Origin: Mesorhizobium prunaredense
GTDB lineage: Bacteria > Pseudomonadota > Alphaproteobacteria > Rhizobiales > Rhizobiaceae
Direction: 5' to 3'
DNA length: 64,000 bases
Assembly (NCBI RefSeq): GCF_900156895.1
Contig: NZ_FTPD01000067.1
Span: forward strand, 202,444 to 266,443
The position numbers and the translations under genes were made by a program. The notes below the pieces were generated by a model. The model did no database searches. It was not told the origin of the DNA and was given only the letters and a program-made list of their open reading frames with translations. Shown here piece by piece: positions 1-8,306 of the stretch. Position 1 is the first letter of the stretch, and every line of letters begins with the position of its first letter.

Positions 1-40
1 TGTGGGGGAGATGTCCGGCAGGACAGAGGGGGCGCTGTCC
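1..40. repeat. Palindromic intergenic repeat, family 1 (right arm)
   Basis: The window opens inside a repeat whose core, GGGGGAGATGTCCGGCAGGA followed by CAGAGGGGG, recurs at about 3562-3748, 6959-7113, 9894-10011 and 19326-19560. Only the right arm is visible because the window edge cuts the element. It resembles the short mosaic intergenic elements of rhizobia; the family name was not verified. Confidence 0.75.
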
Positions 41-63
41 CGCCAGCCTTGCCGTAGTCTCGC

Positions 64-378
64 TCAATAATTGCCGCGGTAGTAGCGGTCGTCGCAAGGG
101 GCGGTGTAGATGCGGCCGTAGCGGTCCTGATAGCGGCAAAGCTGTTCGCCGCGCCGCTGTGGCGTGGTCGCGCTGCCGACGACGGCCCCCAGCAGGGCGC
201 CGCTGGCTGCGCCGATAACCGTGCTCTTGGTGTCGCGGCCCAGGGCCTGACCGACGAGAGCGCCGCCAGCGCCGCCGACCAGGGCGCCCGTAGTGGCTCT
301 TTGCTGGCCTTCGGTCTGGGCACATCCTGCCAGCGCGGCAGTCACAAGCAGGGCGGCAATGGCTTTGTACATGGTCAT
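64..378 (-). CDS. Glycine-zipper lipoprotein
   Basis: A 104-residue envelope protein. The N-terminus is a lipoprotein signal peptide with lipobox LAGC (Cys19), so the mature protein should be lipid-anchored after SPase II cleavage. Residues about 30-72 form a Gly/Ala-rich stretch with GxxxG spacing (GALVGGAGGALVGQALG, GAASGALLGAVVG), typical of glycine-zipper outer-membrane proteins of the 17-kDa antigen type. The C-terminus is Tyr/Arg rich with two Cys. A GGAG motif precedes ATG 378; a second ATG at 372 is possible. It reads opposite to the phage genes and is probably a host gene. The exact role is unknown. Confidence 0.8.
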   Translation of the reverse strand: MTMYKAIAALLVTAALAGCAQTEGQQRATTGALVGGAGGALVGQALGRDTKSTVIGAASGALLGAVVGSATTPQRRGEQLCRYQDRYGRIYTAPCDDRYYRGNY

Positions 379-703
379 CGTCTGATACTCCGTTGAAGCG
401 TATGAACTAATACACTGGCTGGTTTTGCCAAGTGTTTGCCAAGTGCGGTTGCATTGCGGCGGAACCGCGGCAACCGCTTGTCACGAAATGAGACATGGTT
501 TCTTTCGTCTTGACGGTGCCTGCCTCCGACTCTGAAAGATCGTACTCGAACAAGACGATAGGGCCAGGTTCTGTCGAAAAGAATCAGGCTGCGGCCGCAA
601 CGATTCCGCCCGGGTCCAGCCGATCCCTCAAATCCAATAACACGCCTGACTGAACTGGCCAGTGCTCGTTTCCATTTGCAAACAACAAGAAGGAATCTTT
701 CTC
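379..703. other. Non-coding leader, nothing recognised
   Basis: This stretch lies between two divergent genes, the lipoprotein and the scaffold-like gene. I see no convincing small gene, terminator or known repeat. It should contain the promoters of both neighbours, but no clear -35/-10 pair stands out. Confidence 0.5.
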
Positions 704-1636
704 ATGACAGATCTGGCAGACGCCGGGTCCGTGGTGGCGTCGCCACCGGCGGGCAACCTTGCAGGGCCACTTGCAGACCCATTGGCAGGCCCACTGGCCG
801 CCGGCGACAACGGGTCCGCCCCGCCGGCCGGCAAGAGCTGGTTTGACGGTCTTTCCGAAGGCAACCGCAAGCTCGCTGAAACCAAGGGCTGGACGAAGCC
901 TGAAAGCCTCGAGCGGGTTCTCACATCCTATGCCGAGCTGGAACGGCAGCAGGGCGAAAGCCTGCGCATTCCCGCAGCGGACGCAACTGCGGAAGACTGG
1001 GACAGGTTCCATGCCCGGCTGCCTGAGGCGATGCGCCCGCTGACATCGCCCGACAAGGTCGAGTACAGGCGCCCCGACGGGCTTCCCGAAAACTTCGCCT
1101 ATTCGGACGAACTCGCCAGCGCGTCCAAGGCGTGGGCGGTCGAGGCCGGCGCCACACCGAAGGTGGCGCAGGCCTATCACGACCGCTTTGTCGGCTACAT
1201 GGCCGAACAGGCCAAGGCGCAGCAGACCGCCCTTGCCCGTTCGGTCGAGGCCACTCACGACGACCTGGTCCGGGATTGGGGACCGACCGACAGCGACGGC
1301 TTTCGTAGGCGATTGGAGGTCGCCAACCGGGCGATGAAGAAGCTCGGCCTGGTCGAAATCTACAAGGCGAAGGGCATCCTCCTGCCTGACGGCGCCTTGA
1401 CCGATCCGCAGATCGCCAAGGCGTTCCACGCCGTCGGCGAGGCGATGTTCAGGGAAGACACGATCGACGGCGGCGCGGCTTTGAGCGGAGGCAATCCGTT
1501 CAAGCGCAACGCCGCCGGCGAACGCAACCTGACCGATATCTCAGCCCTCGTCAGAGGCGACCCCGTCCGCGCCCGGCGGCTGGCACGCGAGGCCGGTGAA
1601 AACCCCGATCTATGGATTCCGAACAACCCTCTCTAG
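704..1636 (+). CDS. Phage scaffolding (capsid assembly) protein-like
   Basis: A 310-residue protein directly before the major capsid gene, the position of the scaffold (gp9) in T7-like phages. It is hydrophilic. Residues about 4-45 are low-complexity Ala/Gly/Pro, and a charged, helix-prone middle with many Glu, Arg and Ala follows. ATG 704 is preferred because AAGAAGGAA sits about 8 bases upstream; the same frame is open back to 662 without a better ribosome site. Scaffold proteins assemble procapsids and leave before DNA packaging. The assignment rests on gene order and composition, so the family is moderately certain. Confidence 0.65.
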   Translation: MTDLADAGSVVASPPAGNLAGPLADPLAGPLAAGDNGSAPPAGKSWFDGLSEGNRKLAETKGWTKPESLERVLTSYAELERQQGESLRIPAADATAEDWDRFHARLPEAMRPLTSPDKVEYRRPDGLPENFAYSDELASASKAWAVEAGATPKVAQAYHDRFVGYMAEQAKAQQTALARSVEATHDDLVRDWGPTDSDGFRRRLEVANRAMKKLGLVEIYKAKGILLPDGALTDPQIAKAFHAVGEAMFREDTIDGGAALSGGNPFKRNAAGERNLTDISALVRGDPVRARRLAREAGENPDLWIPNNPL

Positions 1637-1637
1637 C

Positions 1638-1875
1638 CCGTTTGGAAACTCTACTCTGGCGGCCATCTGGCGGCGTTTTCTGCGCTTCCGGTGCTCACGG
1701 ACCAGCGCATGACCCCGGAAACCGATTTCGGTTTCCGGAAAGGATCATGCGCAAATGCAAAGTGTTAGAGCGTCCTTTGCGCGTCCAATTGGACGCGCGG
1801 CGCTCTAAAGTCCGCTGCGCTCCGGTTCTCGAAACCACCACCATATGACTCGCCAGAGCGAGTTTCGAAACGGTC
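1638..1875. repeat. Inverted-repeat (MITE-like) element, copy A
   Basis: This begins two bases after the scaffold stop codon and ends about 40 bases before the capsid start. The ends are imperfect inverted repeats: CCGTTTGGAAACTC at the left, and GAGTTTCGAAACGG at the right. A second copy without the central insert lies at 2911-3049 after the capsid gene. It encodes no protein. Confidence 0.8.
1704..1807. repeat. Nested palindromic element inside copy A
   Basis: About 104 bp are present here but missing from the sister copy at 2911-3049, which marks an insertion. It contains two hairpins: GCGCATGA...TCATGCGC (about 1704-1752, with CCGGAAACCGATTTCGGTTT in the middle) and TAGAGCG...CGCTCTA (about 1766-1806, centred on GCGTCCAATTGGACGC). 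Both are of a type frequent between rhizobial genes. Confidence 0.75.
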
Positions 1876-1916
1876 TTTGAAGGATGCCGCCCATCAAACC
1901 CTGAAGGAAAGAAAAA

Positions 1917-2906
1917 ATGGCAGACGCCTATACCCGCATCGCGGACGCGATCGTTCCGTCCGTCTATGCACAATACTCGTTCGAGGAGCACGTCCAGTCG
2001 CTCGAGATCTACCAGGCCGGGATCCTGTTTTCCGACCCGGCCATCGCCTCCAAGCTCTCCATGGGCGGGCGTTCCGTCGACATGCCAGGCTGGAAGGATC
2101 TCGGCAACGATCCGTCCGAGCCGGTCAATGACGATCCGGCCGACTCGATCGAGATGAAGAAGATCGGCGCGCGCCGCGAGGTCGCCGCCCGCAATGTCCG
2201 CGCCCAGGCCTGGGGCATTCCGGACCTGACCTCGATCCTGGCCGGCGACGACCCGCAGAAGCTGATCGTGCGCCGCCAGACCGACTACTGGCAGCGTGCC
2301 AACAAGCTGACGCTGCTCGGCATCCTGAAAGGAGTGCTGGCCGACAACGTCGCCAATGATGCCGGCGACCTCGTCCGCATCACCGGCGCGTCCATCGTCG
2401 ACACCGACATCATCGAGGCCGCCTATCTGGTGGGCGACCGCGCCGACAAGTTCAAGACGATCTGGATGCACTCCAAGCAGATGAAGGCGCTGAAGCTCGC
2501 CGACCTCATCGACTACGTGCCGCCGTCCGAGCAGGGCGGGCCGCTGATCCCCTATTACATGGGGCTGCGGGCCGTCATCGACGACGACATCCCGGTCGCC
2601 GCGGGCGTCTACACGGCGTTCATGTTCAAGGACAAGGCAATCCTGTGGAACGAACTGCCGGTCAATACCGAAGGCGGCCCGCTGGAGTTCGACCGCAAGC
2701 CGCGCCAGGGCCATGGCGGCGGCGTCACCGAAATGGTCGCCCGCCGGCATTTCGTCCCGCATGTGCCCGGCACCCGCTTCCTCGACGCGTCGACGGCCGG
2801 TGAGTTTGCGACCGATGCCGAACTGGCATTGGCGGCGAACTGGGACCGCACGGCGTCGAGCGTCAAGCACATGACGTTCATCGCGCTGAAGACGACCGAG
2901 GCCTGA
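1917..2906 (+). CDS. Phage major capsid protein
   Basis: A 329-residue protein that I read as the virion coat subunit (T7 gp10 position). The segment around residues 110-145 (RRQTDYWQRANKLTLLGI followed by LKGVLADN) and the alternating acidic and hydrophobic C-terminal half resemble phage coat proteins of HK97-type fold. The start is ATG 1917 behind the purine-rich GAAGGAAAGAAAAA. Inverted-repeat elements flank it on both sides, which separates it from the scaffold gene and from the next small gene. There is no signal peptide or membrane segment. The reading frame is intact. Confidence 0.8.
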   Translation: MADAYTRIADAIVPSVYAQYSFEEHVQSLEIYQAGILFSDPAIASKLSMGGRSVDMPGWKDLGNDPSEPVNDDPADSIEMKKIGARREVAARNVRAQAWGIPDLTSILAGDDPQKLIVRRQTDYWQRANKLTLLGILKGVLADNVANDAGDLVRITGASIVDTDIIEAAYLVGDRADKFKTIWMHSKQMKALKLADLIDYVPPSEQGGPLIPYYMGLRAVIDDDIPVAAGVYTAFMFKDKAILWNELPVNTEGGPLEFDRKPRQGHGGGVTEMVARRHFVPHVPGTRFLDASTAGEFATDAELALAANWDRTASSVKHMTFIALKTTEA

Positions 2907-2910
2907 GCGG

Positions 2911-3049
2911 ACCGTTTGGAAACTCTACTCTGGCGGCCATCTGATGACGGCTTCTGCGCTTCCGGTGCTCACGGACCCAAATGTCCGCTGCGCTCCGGTT
3001 CTCGAAACCACCACCATATGACTCGCCAGAGCGAGTTTCGAAACGGTCT
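2911..3049. repeat. Inverted-repeat (MITE-like) element, copy B
   Basis: A 139-bp element starting a few bases after the capsid stop codon. The terminal inverted repeats pair 2911-2935 with 3024-3047 at about 21 of 24 positions. The 10-mer TGAGCGGACC occurs at 2904-2913 and again at 3051-3060, which looks like a target-site duplication that includes the capsid stop codon. The interior matches copy A except for copy A's nested insert. Confidence 0.8.
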
Positions 3050-3241
3050 CTGAGCGGACCGGAAGGGGGCGGGGGGTCTGAGTCCCCGCTCTTCTGGACG
3101 CCGGGTCGGCCGATGTGGCGAATCCCAAATTCACGCGCCGTGCTGCCCCAAAATTGTTGTTGTTGCACATTGATCAATCGCCGCCACCAAACTGTTACAC
3201 AAGAGGGCGATGCTGTCTTGTCTTTGCAAGGGAGGGTAACC

Positions 3242-3481
3242 ATGGATATGACCTACAAGGCAGTTCAGGATGTGCTTCGAAAAGCCGGCATTGTCATAAG
3301 CAAAAAGGGCGAACTTCACCGCATCAACTTCTTCAGCGGTCTGGAAAACACCGCCTACTACACGACAAGCCTTCAGGAAGCCCTGGACCGGGGTTTGGCG
3401 ATGGCGAGAGGTGCCGAAAGGTTGCCAGCAAGCGCCTTTGCCAAGTCGCGCGGGCGGCCGACGAGCGCACACTTCGGCTGA
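3242..3481 (+). CDS. Small hypothetical protein
   Basis: A 79-residue protein beginning MDMTYKAVQDVL, preceded by a strong ribosome site (AAGGGAGGG, about 6 bases upstream), which decides the ATG at 3242. It is basic and soluble, with a GGLE/NTAYYT-type central segment (ISKKGELHRINFF, LENTAYYTTSLQEAL) and no Cys. It lies between the capsid gene and a family 1 repeat, outside the usual T7 gene set, so it may be host-derived. I do not recognise the family. Confidence 0.6.
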   Translation: MDMTYKAVQDVLRKAGIVISKKGELHRINFFSGLENTAYYTTSLQEALDRGLAMARGAERLPASAFAKSRGRPTSAHFG

Positions 3482-3561
3482 CGCCGCAGGATGTCATCGC
3501 CGCGTTGCGCGGCGATATACGTTGCAAATTATCATGTGGCGCACGTTGCCAGCTTCTTTTC

Positions 3562-3748
3562 GGTCGCGTTCCGTCGCGCCCCCCTCTGTCCTGCCGGACA
3601 TCTCCCCCACGGGTGGGGAGATTGGCTGTCACCGCCGCTTTCGCCAACCTTCAACATTGCAGGACTAGCGGGGCGCTAAAACCGCCGATCTCCCCCCTTG
3701 TGGGGGAGATGTCCGGCAGGACAGAGGGGGGCGCGACGGAACGCGACC
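3562..3748. repeat. Palindromic repeat family 1, full inverted-repeat copy
   Basis: Two long arms, about 3562-3625 and 3683-3748, are reverse complements of each other starting GGTCGCGTTCCGTCGCGCC and running through the CTCTGTCCTGCCGGACATCT core. A short non-repeated centre lies between them. The 60-odd-base arms could form a cruciform or a long RNA hairpin between the small gene and tail tubular A. Confidence 0.85.
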
Positions 3749-3822
3749 TTTTCCTTCCCCCTATCCCACCGCCCAGAGCGGCTTCTTTGTTCCACCACTC
3801 TTGCTGACGGAGGCCTAAAACC

Positions 3823-4419
3823 ATGGCCATCACCCCGCTCGACATCGCCAACATGGCGCTTGGCGTCCTCGACGAGGCGCCGGTCGACAGCCTTGATCAG
3901 GATGTCAAACCGGCCCGCCTGCTCAACCTGCATTTCGACCTGACCCGCGAGGCGGAGCTGATGAAACATGCCTGGGTGTTCGCAATCCTGGCGGCCGCCG
4001 TCGCCGGGTCCGATACCGGCAGTGGCGCTGGCACGCTGAACTTTGCCTATGAATTGCCCGTGGACTGCCTGCGGCCTTTGCCGCTGACCCACAATGGCGA
4101 GCCGGATGGCGTGCCGATCGCGTGGCGCCAGGAAGCCGGCTTGATCTATTGCGACCGGCCGGGGCCGCTGATCATCCGCTACGTCGCCAACCTCACCGAT
4201 CCGAACGACTGGGACGCGACGTTCACCGAAGTGCTGGTTGCAGCGCTTGCCGTCAAGATCGCGCATCCGCTCACGCACAAGTCCGGCATGATCGACATCG
4301 CCCGCGGTGCCTATAGCGCTGCGCTGGACGCGGCGTTTCACGCCAACGCCATCCAGCGTGGCGGCAGGTTTTCAACGTCGTCCTGGGCGATCCAGCGCGG
4401 CGGGTTCCGGCGCGCCTGA
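3823..4419 (+). CDS. Tail tubular protein A-like (T7 gp11 position)
   Basis: A 198-residue, mostly soluble protein starting MAITPLDIANMALGVLDEAP, a start typical of the podoviral tail tubular A / head-tail adaptor family. These proteins form the ring joining the portal to the nozzle. The family signature extends through the residues about 30-50 region (RLLNLHFDLTREAELMKHAW). The stop codon overlaps the next start as TGATG at 4417-4421, so translation of the two tail proteins is likely coupled. The C-terminus is Ser/Gly/Arg rich. The frame is intact. Confidence 0.8.
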   Translation: MAITPLDIANMALGVLDEAPVDSLDQDVKPARLLNLHFDLTREAELMKHAWVFAILAAAVAGSDTGSGAGTLNFAYELPVDCLRPLPLTHNGEPDGVPIAWRQEAGLIYCDRPGPLIIRYVANLTDPNDWDATFTEVLVAALAVKIAHPLTHKSGMIDIARGAYSAALDAAFHANAIQRGGRFSTSSWAIQRGGFRRA

Positions 4420-6860
4420 TGACGATGCTCTATCCCATCCAGGACACCTTCGTCCGTGGCGAGATCAGTCCGCGATTGCACGCCCGCGCCTCGCTCGACC
4501 TTTACCGGGGTGCACTCTCCCGCTGCGAAAACTTTTTGGCGCTCCCGCATGGCGGTATCCGCAAGCGCGGCGGCACCTATTTCTGCGCCGAGGTGAAGGA
4601 TTCTTCCAAAGCGACGCGGCTGATCCCGTTCATCTTCTCGGCGGACCAGGCCTATGCGCTCGAATTCGGCGATCTCTACATCCGCGTCCATGCCTATGGC
4701 GCCCGCGTCGGCACGGTGGAAGTGGCGACACCCTATCTCGAAGCCGATCTGTTCGACCTGCAATTCGTCCAGTCCGCCGACCAGATGTGGATCACCCACA
4801 AAAACCACCTGCCGCAGGTTCTCACCCGCACGGCGCACACCACATGGACGCTGGCCGAGTTCGTCTTTCTCGACGGCCCCTATGACGACATCAACACAAG
4901 CGCGACCACGCTGACGCCCGCCGAGACCGGTGCCGTCCATCCAGCGATGACCAGCGATACGCTGCCATCCGGGACCGCGGCGAGTTCTGCTGGCACTGCC
5001 TTTCACGTGTTCGACCGCGACAACGGAACAAACCTCAGCTTTGGCGCAACCACCGGCGACGTGTCTTATGATTTTGCAAGCGCCACGACCAAGGTCTGCG
5101 ACGCTTACTGGATAAGGGCGAGAGCAAGCGGCAATCCTCGGGCAGCGGTGGCCTGGGATTTCCAGGGCTTTGACGGCACCAACTGGATTTCGCTCGACAG
5201 CCGGACGGCGGAAACCGGCTGGTCGCGCCGCGAGGTGCGGTTTTATGAGTTCCAGAACGAGACCGCCTATCAGTCCTATCGGCTGAATATTTCGGGATCG
5301 GAGGACGACAGCAACCTCGACATCGCCGAAATGGGCTGGCACGAAGATGGCGACACCCAGACGCCGTTCGACCTCACGGCATCGTCGATCGTCGGCATCA
5401 ATGGCGGCACCGGCTTCCAGACCAGCGATGTCGGCCGTACCATTCGTTTGCTCGGCTCGGATGCCGTCTGGCGCTGGGCGCGCATCACCAGCCGCACCAG
5501 CGCGACCGTGGTCAAGATCAGGCTATACGGCCATGCCTTGCCCAATCTCAGCCCGATCGCCCGCTGGCGCCTCGGCACCTTCGTTCCCGGAAAATACGTC
5601 GAAAGCGGTTCGCTGTACGAGGAGCGCCTGGCCTTCAGCCGAAAATTCTCGGTCTACGCATCCGCAACCGGCGACTTCGACAATTTCGCCACCGGCGAAA
5701 AGGACGACGCCGCGCTGGAGTTCGTCCAGGCCGGCGGCGGCCAGGCCAACGATATCACCTGGATTGCCGAATCCGACGGGGCGCTGATCATTGGCACACT
5801 GGGCGGCATCCGGGCGCTGTCCGGCTCGGGCATCGACGAAGCGCTGACGCCGTCATCGTTCAAGAACCGCCGCTCGCGCACCTTTGGCTGCGCGCCGCTG
5901 CGCCCAGTCGACGCCGGGCAATCGTTCCTGTTCGTCACAAGGTCGCGCAAATCGATCGCCGAACTGACCCAGAGCGCGACAGGAAAATTCACCTCGGAGG
6001 ATGTCGGCCAGGTTTCCGAGCATATTCCGAAGCAGGGTGTCGTCGAACTGGCGTTCCAGACCGATCCCGACCCGCTGCTGTGGTTCCCGCTCGATAATGG
6101 CGAACTTGGCGGCTACACCCACCAGCCCTCGCAGGAAGTCCGCGGCATGCACCGGCATCGCATCGCCGGAACCTTCTCCGGTTCGGACTGGGGCATGGTG
6201 GAAAGCGCCATCGTAACGCCGGGCCAGGACGGCAATGACGATCTCTGGCTGATCGTCAAGCGCACCATCGGCGGCACGACCAGGCGCACCATCGAAATCA
6301 AGTCGGTGCCGTTCGAGTATGGCGAGATTGCCGACGCCTTCGAGGTCGATTGCGGCCTGACTTATGATGGCGCGGCCGTGGGGACGGTCACAGGACTCGA
6401 TCATCTCAACGGCGAGACGGTCGATGCCCTGGCGGATGGTATCGTCTATCATGACCTTACCGTGGCCGCTGGGGCTGTTTCCCTGCCCGGCGGGGCTACC
6501 GCTGCCAAATGGCAGGTTGGTCTGCCCTATGAGGCCGGCGCCGACACGCTGGAGCTCGATGTTGGCGGCAGGGATGGGTCGATTGTCGGACGGCGCAAGA
6601 AAGTCGCCAAGGTCATTCTATCGCTGTTTGAGACGGATACGACCGGGCTGGAGATCGCTTCGATGCAGCGTGGCCGGTGGGAGACGGTTCGTATTCCCTC
6701 GGTCGTGACGCCTGACAGTTCGGCAAACCTGTTCACCGGGAACGTGGAAGTGCCGATCGACGATAGTTGGGAAGGGCAGGGGCGGGTGAAGATCCGGCAC
6801 ACCAACCCGACGCCGTGCACCATCCGGGCGTTCACGCCGGTGTTCGACGCGGAGGCGTAG
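4419..6860 (+). CDS. Tail tubular protein B-like (T7 gp12 position)
   Basis: An 813-residue protein that matches the podoviral tail nozzle / stabilisation protein. The N-terminus (QDTFVRGEISPRLHARASLD, residues about 8-27) and GGIRKRGGTYF (about 46-56) are the hallmarks of the family. The remainder is beta-rich with many Gly, Thr and Asp. ATG 4419 overlaps the preceding stop; ATG 4425 two codons later is equally possible. Length is close to T7 gp12 (794 residues). No stop or frameshift interrupts it, despite the decayed state of the neighbouring phage genes. Confidence 0.85.
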   Translation: MTMLYPIQDTFVRGEISPRLHARASLDLYRGALSRCENFLALPHGGIRKRGGTYFCAEVKDSSKATRLIPFIFSADQAYALEFGDLYIRVHAYGARVGTVEVATPYLEADLFDLQFVQSADQMWITHKNHLPQVLTRTAHTTWTLAEFVFLDGPYDDINTSATTLTPAETGAVHPAMTSDTLPSGTAASSAGTAFHVFDRDNGTNLSFGATTGDVSYDFASATTKVCDAYWIRARASGNPRAAVAWDFQGFDGTNWISLDSRTAETGWSRREVRFYEFQNETAYQSYRLNISGSEDDSNLDIAEMGWHEDGDTQTPFDLTASSIVGINGGTGFQTSDVGRTIRLLGSDAVWRWARITSRTSATVVKIRLYGHALPNLSPIARWRLGTFVPGKYVESGSLYEERLAFSRKFSVYASATGDFDNFATGEKDDAALEFVQAGGGQANDITWIAESDGALIIGTLGGIRALSGSGIDEALTPSSFKNRRSRTFGCAPLRPVDAGQSFLFVTRSRKSIAELTQSATGKFTSEDVGQVSEHIPKQGVVELAFQTDPDPLLWFPLDNGELGGYTHQPSQEVRGMHRHRIAGTFSGSDWGMVESAIVTPGQDGNDDLWLIVKRTIGGTTRRTIEIKSVPFEYGEIADAFEVDCGLTYDGAAVGTVTGLDHLNGETVDALADGIVYHDLTVAAGAVSLPGGATAAKWQVGLPYEAGADTLELDVGGRDGSIVGRRKKVAKVILSLFETDTTGLEIASMQRGRWETVRIPSVVTPDSSANLFTGNVEVPIDDSWEGQGRVKIRHTNPTPCTIRAFTPVFDAEA

Positions 6861-6870
6861 GCGAAACTGC

Positions 6871-7113
6871 CGATCTCCCCCACTTGGGGGGAGATCGGAT
6901 TTCACCCCGGCTTTCGCCAATCACCAGCGTCGCAGGAATAGGGACCGCGCCCGAACTGCCGATCTCCCCCCTTGAGGGGGAGATGTCCGGCAGGACAGAG
7001 GGGGTCGGTACGACCTGACGCGGCCTCCATCGCGGGCGAAACGCCGGCGCTTCACGCGAGACGACCCCCTCTGTCGCCTTCGGCGACATCTCCCCCTCAA
7101 GGGGGGAGATCGC
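6871..7113. repeat. Palindromic repeat family 1, compound copy
   Basis: A partial hairpin at 6871-6899 (CGATCTCCCCCACTTGGGGG) is followed by a nearly complete inverted pair, arms about 6959-7010 and 7060-7113. The arms end in CCCCCTCTGTC. One core reads TCTGTCGCCTTCGGCGACAT instead of the usual TCTGTCCTGCCGGACAT, a compensated variant that keeps the palindrome. It fills the gap between tail tubular B and the next phage gene. Confidence 0.8.
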
Positions 7114-7152
7114 CGCCCCGCCCTTCCATCACTCTCCAAAAAGGACCCTCCC

Positions 7153-7812
7153 GTGACCCCATCCCCCCATACCGAAGCTCTCGGCAAAGCGCGGACGGCT
7201 GCCGATTTTGCTGCCGTCATCGCCTTGCTCGACAGCGACCTCAAAAACGCTGCCGCCCGCAAACTGGAACTGGAAAAGGCCAAGGGTCGTGCGATGTTCG
7301 GCCGTGGCGACCTGGCGGCGGCGCGCATTGCGCTCTCCGAGGCCAACGCCGTCGTTGCGCTCCTGGAGAAAACCCGTGAGGCGGCGAACAAGCGCCGTGC
7401 CGCCGCGCAAAGTGAAGCCTGCGTCGACATCGCAGCACTTGCCGACGAGATCAGGGCAAACGCCGCTTCCCTCGACGAGCGCTGGCGCATGGCCCAATGG
7501 CTGATCGAGCAGCTGCGCCAGCAATTGTTCGACGCCGATGCCTTGCGCCGCGCCGTCGCCACCGCCAACAGCCAGTTCGACGCCGCCGGCGTCGCCAACC
7601 TGAAAATCAACCCGACCGCCATCCGGCGCGCCGCCGTGACCGGGGGGCGAGCGACAGCCCCCGCTCGTCTCAGCGCGGCAGCGATCCAGGCCGACAGGCT
7701 GCTGCTGTCGCTGCTCAGCCCCGGCGGCGCGCTCGACCCGCGACCGGCGCTCGGCGCGCCGGTCGGAGGCATCGCGGGTCGATATTCGCTGCGTGGCCGA
7801 GGCCGCGGCTGA
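7153..7812 (+). CDS. Phage hypothetical protein, coiled-coil
   Basis: A 219-residue alpha-helical protein, very rich in Ala, Arg, Leu and Glu; residues about 10-150 read as coiled coil. GTG 7153 is chosen because AAAAAGGA lies just upstream. It sits between tail tubular B and the gp14-like gene, so it is probably a virion or assembly factor (the T7 gp13 slot), but no family is recognised. It ends three bases before the next start codon. The Arg/Gly-rich tail (GRYSLRGRGRG) could bind nucleic acid, which is only an inference. Confidence 0.6.
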   Translation: MTPSPHTEALGKARTAADFAAVIALLDSDLKNAAARKLELEKAKGRAMFGRGDLAAARIALSEANAVVALLEKTREAANKRRAAAQSEACVDIAALADEIRANAASLDERWRMAQWLIEQLRQQLFDADALRRAVATANSQFDAAGVANLKINPTAIRRAAVTGGRATAPARLSAAAIQADRLLLSLLSPGGALDPRPALGAPVGGIAGRYSLRGRGRG

Positions 7813-7814
7813 CC

Positions 7815-8306
7815 ATGTGCACACTTGCCCTTATCGGCACGGCTCTCTCAGTCGGCGGCGCGCTGATCGAAGGCCAGCAGTCGCGGCAGATGGCCGACTA
7901 TCAGGCCAGAGCCTATGAGCAGCAGGCGCGGGCAGACGCGCAAGCCGCTGCCTTCGAGCAGGGCCAGGAGCGCCACAAGCAGGATCTGTTGCTGTCGCAG
8001 GCGCGCGCCCGGGCCGGCGCCTCGGGCGTCGCCCTGTCGGGCTCGCCGATCGAGGTGCTCGCCGCCAATGCAAGGCAGGGCCAGCTCGACATCAAGGCGA
8101 TCCAGTACGGCTCGCAGCTGCGCCAGAACAATTTGACCACCCAGGCCGCGATCTCGCGCTTTTCCGGCAGGCAGGCGGCGGCTGCCTCGATCTTCAGGGC
8201 AGGCGGCAATCTCGTGTCCGGCCTTTCCGGGCTGTACGACCCGAGCAGAGCGGTGACGTTCGGCAACAGCGCCTTTCCGCCGGCGCCGGGCGGAGGGCTT
8301 TACTGA
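7815..8306 (+). CDS. Internal virion protein (T7 gp14-like)
   Basis: A 163-residue protein. It has one N-terminal hydrophobic segment (residues about 3-18, LALIGTALSVGGALIEG), then a long Gln/Ala/Arg-rich helix, and a GLSGLYDP-containing C-terminus. That layout, and its place after the tail tubular genes, fit internal virion proteins that are ejected and insert into the host outer membrane. ATG 7815 follows the previous stop by two bases. The stop overlaps the next start (TGATG, 8304-8308), so the two are coupled. Confidence 0.65.
   Translation: MCTLALIGTALSVGGALIEGQQSRQMADYQARAYEQQARADAQAAAFEQGQERHKQDLLLSQARARAGASGVALSGSPIEVLAANARQGQLDIKAIQYGSQLRQNNLTTQAAISRFSGRQAAAASIFRAGGNLVSGLSGLYDPSRAVTFGNSAFPPAPGGGLY

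Noticed and set aside
3242..3260. Shared MDMT[YF]K start between the 79-residue protein at 3242 and the muramidase at 16400 as evidence of a common leader.
   Set aside because: Similarity stops after six residues; rich translation-initiation context explains it equally well.
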